Below, piece after piece: positions 7,219 through 12,490 of a stretch of DNA of 13,990 nt. The DNA is from an uncultured Eubacteriales bacterium (GTDB lineage Bacteria > Bacillota > Clostridia > Lachnospirales > CAG-274), in contig CABVAP010000057.1 in the NCBI GenBank assembly GCA_902496345.1, forward strand, positions 1 to 13,990, given 5' to 3'. Every line of letters begins with the position of its first letter. Positions within the stretch are counted from its first letter, which is position 1. The position numbers and the translations under genes were made by a program. The notes below the pieces were generated by a model. The model was not told the origin of the DNA and searched no databases. It saw only the letters and a list, made by a program, of their open reading frames with translations.

Positions 7219-7547
7219 AAATATAGATGATTTGGTAGCTGAAATTAAAACTTATCATAATCCTATAACGGGTAAAATTGAAAAAATTTCTAAAAGGCAA
7301 GCTTTGGAAATGACAGAGGATATTATGACGAAAAGTCTTAATGAAATTGATTCTATTCAATTAAAAATAGATGCTGGTTTTATTTTTGAGGATTATATAA
7401 AATATAAAGTTGAGGGAGGTTTTTTATATTTTAATAAATTGACAGGTAGCGTAGATTGGTGTGATATTAATGCAACAAGGGTAATATTTGCCTAAAAGTG
7501 TTAGCTATATAGGAAAAAATGCTTTTGGAAATGAAAGCATACTTTAA
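7211..7547 (+). pseudogene. Truncated, frameshifted paralogue of the LRR protein
   Basis: Translation should start at the ATG 7211-7213 (AAGGAAG 9 bases upstream), overlapping the previous stop by 8 bases. The frame stops at 7495 after 94 residues. It carries one motif copy (YHNPITGKIEK) and then DYIKYKVEGGFLYFN and VDWCD as in its neighbour, and ends at NATRVIFA. The next frame continues from 7488 as LPKSVSYIGKNAFGNESIL to a stop at 7547, which is a normal LRR unit. Removing one T from the TTT at 7487-7489 joins the two parts as ATRVILPKSVSYIG. The copy is therefore frameshifted and also much shorter than its paralogue. A 94-residue product could still be made. Confidence 0.75.
7397..7435 (+). 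repeat. 39-bp exact repeat, second copy
   Basis: This is identical to 6583-6621 and lies at the equivalent codons of the truncated paralogue. It is a direct repeat 814 bp from the first copy, so recombination between them would fuse the two genes and remove one N-terminal module. Confidence 0.85.
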
Positions 7548-7609
7548 ACTATTTAATATTTATAAAAATAAAGATGTATTTATAATTTTATTATGAAAGG
7601 ATTGGTATT

Positions 7610-8608
7610 ATGAAAGATATTAGAGAGGAAATTATTAAGGCTTTTAGGGAAAAATGTGGAAACAATAATTTAAAATTTCCTGATAAAATTGATGTTAAAA
7701 AATTTGATAATTGTGTTGAAATTTGTTTGAAAAAAGATTCTTTGGATAAAAATCTTCAAGAAGATGAGGCTGCATTTGAAGGTTGGGCTTTTGTAATATA
7801 TTGCTATTACTTGAATAAAAAAGGAAAAATTATATTAGATATAGAAAAATGTGCAGAAGAAATAGAAACAATAAAATTTTTTAAAGATGGAAATGTGATA
7901 CATAAAGAAAGTTTATTTAATGAACATTTGAATTGTATGAGATTTTTGTATAGAGTATTAAAATTTAAAAAACAATATGATTGGTTTTCTGTGTCTGAAG
8001 ATTTAAGTAGTATTGTTAAAAATTTTTCTGAATTTTTAGCAAATAATGAAATGATAAATAATGTTCCGAAAAAAGAAAGTGAAAATAATTCTAAAGAAAA
8101 TAGTGAAAAATATATTGAAAATTTTTTTAAAGATAATAAATATGAATTATATGATATATTTAAAAAAAATGATATACCTTTTGAAAGAGAAAATGATATT
8201 TATAATCAGTTACCTGTTGGATTATTTGTTGGTGATGCAAAAAAAGTAAACAGAGTTTTTAATGGGAGAAATGCTGCTATTGATTTATGGACTTATAAGG
8301 ACTCAGAAATTAACATTATAGAATTAAAAGTTTGCGATAATAAAAAGGTAGGTATTATTTCTGAAATATTCTTTTATGCAAATTACATAAATGATTTGAT
8401 AATAGAAAAAGAAAATAATTGGGTATTAAACCAGTCAAATGGTAAAAGGGGGTATAATGAAATCAAGAGTGGAAAATTTGAAAAAATTAATGCCGTTATG
8501 CTTGTGCCTAAAGGGGAAGGTCACCCTATTATAACAGAAGAATTTATTAAAGCTATGAATGATAACAACATTAATGATAAAATTAAATATTATTTAGTAG
8601 AATATTGA
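7610..8608 (+). CDS. Uncharacterised protein with PD-(D/E)XK nuclease-like C-terminus
   Basis: The 332-residue protein has two parts. Residues 1-150 are of unknown fold, partly helical, with an aromatic cluster FEGWAFVIYCYYL (56-68). A low-complexity linker rich in N, E, S and K (about 151-167) separates them from the second part. The second part carries a PD-(D/E)XK-like signature: D225 (AAIDLW), then ELK at 238-240 (INIIELKV), then IISEIFFYANYI (249-260), which resembles the helix after the active site. That pattern suggests a restriction-like nuclease fold, but I cannot name the family. The ATG has GAAAGGA upstream. It follows the LRR genes by about 60 bases and precedes a membrane protein gene. 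A role in defence is possible and unproven. Confidence 0.65.
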   Translation: MKDIREEIIKAFREKCGNNNLKFPDKIDVKKFDNCVEICLKKDSLDKNLQEDEAAFEGWAFVIYCYYLNKKGKIILDIEKCAEEIETIKFFKDGNVIHKESLFNEHLNCMRFLYRVLKFKKQYDWFSVSEDLSSIVKNFSEFLANNEMINNVPKKESENNSKENSEKYIENFFKDNKYELYDIFKKNDIPFERENDIYNQLPVGLFVGDAKKVNRVFNGRNAAIDLWTYKDSEINIIELKVCDNKKVGIISEIFFYANYINDLIIEKENNWVLNQSNGKRGYNEIKSGKFEKINAVMLVPKGEGHPIITEEFIKAMNDNNINDKIKYYLVEY

Positions 8609-8692
8609 TATTTACGAAATTAAAGAGAAGATTGATGGTCAAAAATAAATTTGTTTAATGGGATAGTAATTAATTCTTTAGGAGATGATTTT

Positions 8693-9025
8693 ATGAAAAT
8701 TATAAGAGGAATTTTTCAAATCATAGGGTGGCTTATTGAACATGTTGTGCTAAATTTAATTGCACTTTTTATAGGAGGCTATATAGTATATAAGATTTCA
8801 TTTTTCTTTGTTCAAGATGAAAAAGTTGCCTTAATTTTAGCTGCAATCTGTTGTTTATGTGTTATTGGGGAATCGATAAGTATTGATGTAGATGCTGAAC
8901 GTTTAACAAATCCTAAATATACTGAAAAAGAACGAATGAAATATTGGCTACGTATGAGGAAAAGAGAAAAAAGAGAGTGGGAGCGTACATTGAGGAATTT
9001 AAAAAAAGATGAAAAATATCGCTGA
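8693..9025 (+). CDS. Small two-helix membrane protein, unknown function
   Basis: The 110-residue protein starts at the ATG 8693 with AGGAGATG upstream. A TTG at 8651 in frame is unsupported. Two hydrophobic stretches (about residues 15-40 and 44-62) are likely membrane helices joined by a very short turn. A strongly charged tail (KYTEKERMKYWLRMRKREKR and onward) probably lies in the cytoplasm and may form a helix. It lies 84 bases after the nuclease-like gene in the same direction and may be cotranscribed. I do not recognise the family. Confidence 0.6.
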   Translation: MKIIRGIFQIIGWLIEHVVLNLIALFIGGYIVYKISFFFVQDEKVALILAAICCLCVIGESISIDVDAERLTNPKYTEKERMKYWLRMRKREKREWERTLRNLKKDEKYR

Positions 9026-9090
9026 TAGTATTGGTGAGGTATTAAAAGGTAGTTTTTTTACTGACAAAATAACTTAAATATTAGGCTTTT

Positions 9091-9128
9091 AAGGCAATAC
9101 TGCATATTAAATTATGTGGTATTGCCTT
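9091..9128 (+). repeat. Long-stem hairpin repeat after the membrane protein gene
   Basis: AAGGCAATACTGCATA (9091-9106) pairs along its full 16 bases with the complementary arm at 9113-9128, with two G-T pairs and a 6-base loop TTAAAT. No T-run follows, so it is not a classic terminator, although it could stop transcription or protect mRNA ends. The left arm recurs at 6185-6204. The short inverted-repeat element at 9131 is inserted just after it. Confidence 0.65.
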
Positions 9129-9130
9129 AG

Positions 9131-9292
9131 GGAACCACTGATTAATTAAGCACTTTGCAAATTCGGGCTAAATTTTCCTATTTCTGCGTCAGCAAAAACT
9201 TGACTTAGGCTCCGACTAAGCCTGCGTTTTTGCTTTATTGAAACAGAAAAATTTTTCTTCGAATTTGTTTTGGCGAATTAATCAGTACTTCC
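9131..9292 (+). mobile_element. 162-bp MITE-like element, full copy 1 (IS5-group type)
   Basis: The copy is the same length as 10570-10731 and nearly identical to it. It begins GGAACCACTGATTAATT, and its right end is the imperfect inverted repeat of that sequence, ending in TTCC. It is flanked on both sides by TTAG (9127-9130 and 9293-9296), a 4-base duplication of the YTAR type made by IS5-group transposases, whose ends also start GGAA. There is no coding capacity. Inside, AGCAAAAAC (9191-9199) pairs with GTTTTTGCT (9226-9234) around a smaller AGGCT/AGCCT stem, so transcripts would fold strongly. Confidence 0.8.
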
Positions 9293-9342
9293 TTAGATAC
9301 TTTTTGAATGATTTATAAACACAATTACAGAGGAGGATTTTT

Positions 9343-10365
9343 ATGTATAAAAGTAATTATGTGCTATCGGGAATAATTGGTTTTGTTGTTGGTGATGCAC
9401 TTGGTGTGCCTGTTGAATTTACATCAAGAGAAACTCTTAAAAAATTGCCTGTAACAAATATGAGAGAATTTGGAACATATAATCAACCAAAAGGAACGTG
9501 GTCTGATGATAGTAGTATGGTGTTGGCAACTCTTGACGTGATTTCTAAAAATAATGTGGAAAATAATTATACTTTTTATAAAAAACTTATGGATAGTTTT
9601 TATTCTTGGTTTGTAGAAAAAGAATACACACCTTATGGTGAAGTTTTTGATATTGGACTTTCAACAAGCAGAGCGATTGTTTCTTATGGAAAAGGGGAAG
9701 AACCTATTGAATGTGGTGGAAAATCTGTTTATGAAAATGGAAATGGCTCTTTGATGAGGATTTTACCAATAGCTTTGTATCTATCAAATAACTTTTTTGA
9801 AAAACTTGATGAAAATTTACAAATTATTGAGAATGTTTCAAAGCTAACACATGGTCATATAAGAAGTATAATTGCTTGTGGTATTTACAGTAGCTTAATT
9901 TCAAATATAATTAATTGCAAATCTAATAAAAGTAAAATTGAAATTATAAGCGAGAGCGTTGGGAGAATAATCAAGTTTTATGAGTATAAAAATTTAAAAA
10001 TGCTCCATAATGAAGAAAATGATTTTGAAGAAGACTTAAATACTTTTTTGAGATTGAGAAATATTGAAAAATTTTCTGAATTACCTGAAAATCAGATTAA
10101 AAGTAGTGGTTATGTTATTGATACTTTGGAAGCAGTTATTTGGTGCTTTATAAATACAACGTCTTATGAGGAATGTGTTCTTAAAGCTGTTAATCTTGGA
10201 AATGATACAGATACTATAGGAGCTTTGGCAGGTGGACTTGCTGGCTGTTATTATGGATATGACAATATACCAAAAGGGTGGATTGATGTTATCGCTAAAA
10301 AAGAAGTGTTTGCAAAATTGAGTTGTGAGATTTTTGAGAAGATAATAAGTAAAATGAAATATTAG
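9343..10365 (+). CDS. ADP-ribosylglycohydrolase (DraG/ARH family)
   Basis: The 340-residue protein fits the DraG/ARH family, which removes ADP-ribose from proteins or nucleic acids using two bound magnesium ions. The metal-ligand motifs are present: GDALG (17-21), TWSDDSSM (52-59), an NGNGSLMRILP block in the middle, and GNDTDTIGALAGGLAG (286-301) with D288 and D290. Length is normal, and all expected motifs are present, so it should be active in the cytoplasm. Start: ATG with GAGGAGG upstream. No ADP-ribosyltransferase gene lies beside it. The gene is bracketed by two copies of the short inverted-repeat element, and its stop codon TAG falls inside the TTAG target of the right-hand copy. Confidence 0.92.
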   Translation: MYKSNYVLSGIIGFVVGDALGVPVEFTSRETLKKLPVTNMREFGTYNQPKGTWSDDSSMVLATLDVISKNNVENNYTFYKKLMDSFYSWFVEKEYTPYGEVFDIGLSTSRAIVSYGKGEEPIECGGKSVYENGNGSLMRILPIALYLSNNFFEKLDENLQIIENVSKLTHGHIRSIIACGIYSSLISNIINCKSNKSKIEIISESVGRIIKFYEYKNLKMLHNEENDFEEDLNTFLRLRNIEKFSELPENQIKSSGYVIDTLEAVIWCFINTTSYEECVLKAVNLGNDTDTIGALAGGLAGCYYGYDNIPKGWIDVIAKKEVFAKLSCEIFEKIISKMKY

Positions 10366-10418
10366 GGAAGCACTGATTAATTCTCCGAATTTGTTTTGGC
10401 GAATTAATCGGTGCTTCC
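10366..10418 (+). mobile_element. 53-bp internally deleted copy of the MITE-like element
   Basis: The left end GGAAGCACTGATTAATT and the right 36 bases of the element are joined directly, and about 109 internal bases are missing compared with the 162-bp copies. The flanks differ, TTAG on the left (10362-10365) and TTAA on the right (10419-10422). This is not a simple insertion and suggests a product of recombination between two copies. It lies between the ADP-ribosylglycohydrolase stop codon and ISL3 sequence. Confidence 0.75.
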
Positions 10419-10422
10419 TTAA

Positions 10423-10567
10423 CAGCTTTTCGGGCTTTTTTATTATAACGTCTAAAAGATTTTTTCAAATAGGCAAGCTGTCGGTTTTCTACAATATCAA
10501 TTATGTTGTGCGTTTGAGCATCGCAGTAAATGAAACTCATTGAACCGTCAGCATCTTTAGTAGACTT
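10423..10567 (-). pseudogene. ISL3-family transposase, internal fragment of a second copy
   Basis: Read leftwards, this encodes KSTKDADGSMSFIYCDAQTH, as in the copy at 1851-2441, then continues NIIDIVENRQLAYLKKSFRR and a basic tail. That is the first part of the catalytic domain. It is cut at 10422 by the 53-bp element and at 10567 by the second 162-bp element. The rest of the catalytic domain is missing. The CDAQTH junction shows where the IS21 element entered the first copy. Confidence 0.88.
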
Positions 10568-10569
10568 AA

Positions 10570-10731
10570 GGAACCACTGATTAATTAAGCACTTCACAAA
10601 TTCGGGCTAAATTTTCCTGTTCCTGCGTCAGCAAAAACTTGACTTAGGCTCTGACTAAGCCTGTGTTTTTACTTCCTTGAAACAGAAAATTTTTCCTCCG
10701 AATTTGTTTAGGCGAATTAATCAGCGTTTCC
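10570..10731 (+). mobile_element. 162-bp MITE-like element, full copy 2, inside ISL3 remnant
   Basis: It has the same length, orientation and internal structure as the copy at 9131-9292 and starts GGAACCACTGATTAATT. The right arm of the internal stem is partly decayed. It is flanked by TTAA at 10566-10569 and 10732-10735. Comparison with the other ISL3 copy shows that both TTAA sites pre-existed there (1945-1948 and 1987-1990) and that the bases between them are missing here. The TTAA pair is therefore not a target duplication. Confidence 0.82.
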
Positions 10732-10735
10732 TTAA

Positions 10736-11043
10736 TCTTATAACTGTCAAAAAAAGAGTTTATAACCCTGTTTACTGTGTTATGACTTATATTTAGCTGT
10801 ATAGCAATTATCCTTTTCGGATATTTTTTTTGAGGCATACAACGCTGCCACTTGCTTTACATTATTTGATATGTAGCAATTCTTTTTTACTATATCAGTT
10901 TTTGCAGTAAAAGTTTTGCCACAGCATTTGCATTTATAACGTTGTTTTTTAAGCTTTAATAAGGCATTATATCCTGAAATAGGCATAATCTTTATAGTGC
11001 TTTGTTTGTAACAATGAATATTTATTGAATCCCCTCCACAATA
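10736..11043 (-). pseudogene. ISL3-family transposase, N-terminal fragment of the second copy
   Basis: This matches 1991-2296 almost base for base and carries the cysteine cluster (KCKCCGKTF) and the helix-turn-helix. It has a one-base insertion at about 10807-10810 (GCAATTATCC against GCAATATCC), which breaks the frame. Its upstream end stops at about 11043, within the first zinc-binding motif, so roughly the first 50 residues and the start codon are gone. Together with 10423-10567 it forms one decayed ISL3 copy in the same orientation as the first, about 8 kb away. Confidence 0.88.
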
Positions 11044-11051
11044 TTATATAA

Positions 11052-11098
11052 AATTTAAACAAAAATATTGTTTAAATTCTTTTTTTGTGGCATAATAT
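11052..11098 (+). promoter_or_regulatory. AT-only inverted repeat and candidate promoter before the TOPRIM-like gene
   Basis: AATTTAAACA (11052-11061) is a perfect inverted repeat of TGTTTAAATT (11069-11078), followed by CTTTTTTT. It may be an operator or a weak terminator for the region to its left. A possible promoter overlaps its right arm: TTGTTT at 11068-11073 and TAATAT at 11093-11098, with a long 19-base spacer. Transcription would then begin only a few bases before the ATG at 11111. Confidence 0.35.
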
Positions 11099-11110
11099 TG
11101 ATATTATAAA

Positions 11111-11350
11111 ATGAAAACGGATAAAAAAATTCTGATTATGTGTGAAGGGCCTAATGAATTAGCAATTATTAATATTTTACTTGATAATAAAAAGTTTAAG
11201 TTTTCTTATGAGGATTTATTAAACTTAGTACCATATAATTCGAGAAAAATTTCAGGAGTTGTAAAAACTGCTTTAAACTTATATTTTGGTGATATAATTG
11301 TTCTTAGAATAGGCGATAAATTAAACGAAAAAAATCACAAATTTTATTGA
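11111..11350 (+). pseudogene. Truncated TOPRIM-like protein fragment
   Basis: The 79-residue product begins KKILIMCEGPNELAIINILL, which resembles the first strand and EG motif (E12-G13) of a TOPRIM-type domain. The later acidic DxD motif expected of TOPRIM domains is absent, so this is probably the N-terminal remnant of a longer gene. A run of seven A at 11328-11334 precedes the stop, and slipping one frame there opens the sequence to 11400, so a frameshift may have contributed. No ribosome binding site is visible. The family cannot be named from the sequence alone. Tentative. Confidence 0.45.
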
Positions 11351-11451
11351 AATTAGCCATATTACAGTATAACATAAATAAGAGGATTTATTCAACTTAA
11401 TCCAAGGTATAAAATCAATAAATATAAAATCATGATAAAATATAAATGCAA

Positions 11452-11463
11452 ACAAATATTTGT
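11452..11463. promoter_or_regulatory. Palindromic candidate operator of the toxin-antitoxin operon
   Basis: ACAAATATTTGT is a perfect 12-bp palindrome, 28 bases before the antitoxin ATG, and TGCAA/TTTGC on either side extend the symmetry. Toxin-antitoxin operons are commonly repressed by their own antitoxin at such sites. The role here is inferred from position. Confidence 0.4.
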
Positions 11464-11491
11464 AATTTGCTTTTAAACGGGAGGTATTAAT

Positions 11492-11680
11492 ATGAAATTA
11501 GAGAATGAATTAGATTTTACATGTGGTGTTTCAGATGATGAATTAAGTAAGCGTTTTCAAGAAGCTGTTCGTATTGAAAATGAAATAAAAGAAATAAAAG
11601 GACTTCCAATAGCAAAATATGATTTTGATAAAAAAGCGCCTTACTTAGAATATCCTGATGGGAGACGAGAATATGAATAA
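11492..11680 (+). CDS. Probable antitoxin of a zeta-like toxin pair
   Basis: The 62-residue acidic protein has GGGAGG upstream of its ATG. Its 3' end overlaps the toxin start by 8 bases (ATGAATAA), the usual coupling in toxin-antitoxin operons. Residues 16-35 look like one amphipathic helix (ELSKRFQEAVRIENEIKEIK), and the tail (KKAPYLEYPDGRREYE) is extended and could lie across the toxin's nucleotide site. No DNA-binding domain is obvious. It is shorter than the epsilon antitoxin (about 90 residues), and I do not recognise its sequence family. Assignment rests mainly on gene order and size. Confidence 0.7.
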   Translation: MKLENELDFTCGVSDDELSKRFQEAVRIENEIKEIKGLPIAKYDFDKKAPYLEYPDGRREYE

Positions 11681-12233
11681 AAAATCTGAAATTATTGTTT
11701 TTGCAGGGCCAAATGGTTCGGGAAAAAGTACTGTTACTAAACTTGCAAATATAATTGAGCCTTATATAAATGCTGATGAAATTAAAAGGAGCAGTTTCTG
11801 TTCGGATTTAGAAGCAGCTCAGTTAGCTGATAAACTAAGAAATAAATTGATAGATGAAAATAAAAGTTTTACATTTGAAACTGTACTTTCAACAACAAGA
11901 AATCTTGAATTACTGAAACGAGCAAAAGAACATAGTTATTTTATTAGATGTATCTATATATTAACTGCTGATTATTACATTAATATAACAAGAGTTAAAG
12001 CAAGAACTGCTGCAGGTGGTCATGATGTACCAGAGGATAAAATTATTTCTCGATATAAAAAAGCTCTTGATTTAATTCCTAAATTAATAGAAATATGTGA
12101 TGTTTGCCATATTTACGATAATTCTGATAAGCCATATCGTATTTTTAAAAAGAGAAAAGACGAATATTTTTACTGGGAGAATTCTTTTTGGAGTCGAGCA
12201 CAAATTGAAGAATTAACCCAAATAAAACTATAA
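11673..12233 (+). CDS. Zeta-toxin-like P-loop kinase
   Basis: The 186-residue protein carries a Walker A motif GPNGSGKST (12-20, K18), NADEI (33-37, with D35 a candidate catalytic base), TFETVLS (67-73) and R-rich sites around 107-111 followed by GGHDVPEDKIISRY (115-128). These match the small zeta/PezT-like ATPases. Well-studied members phosphorylate UDP-N-acetylglucosamine and so block cell-wall synthesis; that substrate is only inferred here. The start is the ATG at 11673, 8 bases after GGGAG. An in-frame ATG at 11658 would overlap that site. It is much shorter than the classic zeta toxin (287 residues) but has every core motif. Confidence 0.85.
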   Translation: MNKKSEIIVFAGPNGSGKSTVTKLANIIEPYINADEIKRSSFCSDLEAAQLADKLRNKLIDENKSFTFETVLSTTRNLELLKRAKEHSYFIRCIYILTADYYINITRVKARTAAGGHDVPEDKIISRYKKALDLIPKLIEICDVCHIYDNSDKPYRIFKKRKDEYFYWENSFWSRAQIEELTQIKL

Positions 12234-12287
12234 TGTTAATAGTCAAAATAATACGAGTAAACAATATGTTGGGAAAATTTGTAATTA

Positions 12288-12310
12288 AAAAATTTGATGA
12301 GTAAATTTTT
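12288..12310 (+). terminator. Possible weak terminator after the toxin gene
   Basis: AAAAATTT (12288-12295) pairs with AAATTTTT (12303-12310) across a 7-base loop GATGAGT, 55 bases after the toxin stop. The stem is all A-T and the T-run lies inside it, so it would be a weak terminator at best. Confidence 0.3.
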
Positions 12311-12313
12311 CGT

Positions 12314-12333
12314 TGTCTTTATAATGTCTTTAT
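12314..12333 (+). repeat. Short direct repeat TGTCTTTAT x2
   Basis: TGTCTTTAT occurs at 12314-12322 and 12325-12333, 11 bases apart, about one helical turn, in the gap between the toxin and the tRNA fragment. It may be a protein-binding site near the attachment junction, or chance in AT-rich DNA. Confidence 0.3.
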
Positions 12334-12448
12334 TGTCGTTAAATTTTATTCGTAGCTGTTGTAAAATAATAAAATTGATAGGTGAAAAATTGCTTATTAA
12401 CTGATGTTTTTGAAAGTTAAAAATAGGGAGAAAATGGTGGGAGAAGTT

Positions 12449-12490
12449 CTCATAACCCGAAGGTCGTCGGTTCAAATCCGGCTCCCGCAA
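12449..12490 (+). tRNA. 3' fragment of initiator tRNA-fMet (CAT), attachment-site remnant
   Basis: From the first base of the anticodon loop (CTCATAA, 12449-12455, anticodon CAT at 12451-12453) the sequence is a normal tRNA 3' half: CCCGA stem arm, variable loop, T-arm with loop TTCAAAT, then TCCCGCA and a final A. Three C in the anticodon stem and A at position 72 are initiator traits. The 5' half is absent; GAGAAGTT precedes the loop instead of the stem arm. It cannot make a tRNA. Such 3' fragments are the usual mark of integration at a tRNA gene. The recombinase gene to the right ends inside it, on the other strand. Confidence 0.85.

Noticed and set aside
8061..8249. 62-residue + strand frame inside the nuclease-like gene
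   Set aside because: Out-of-frame shadow made almost only of K, I, M and L.
10295..10597. 100-residue minus-strand frame across the 53-bp element
   Set aside because: It is a chance fusion of ISL3 remnant codons with short-element sequence and antisense of the ADP-ribosylglycohydrolase gene, so only the ISL3 part is annotated.
9091..11043. CRISPR array made of the repeated short elements
   Set aside because: Only three copies exist, with inverted ends, long unequal spacing and transposon-type flanks. There are no regular repeats or spacers.
12236..12490. Minus-strand frame starting MREPDLNRRPSGYE
   Set aside because: This start is the antisense of a tRNA 3' half, a known source of false proteins; the rest is AT-rich intergenic DNA.
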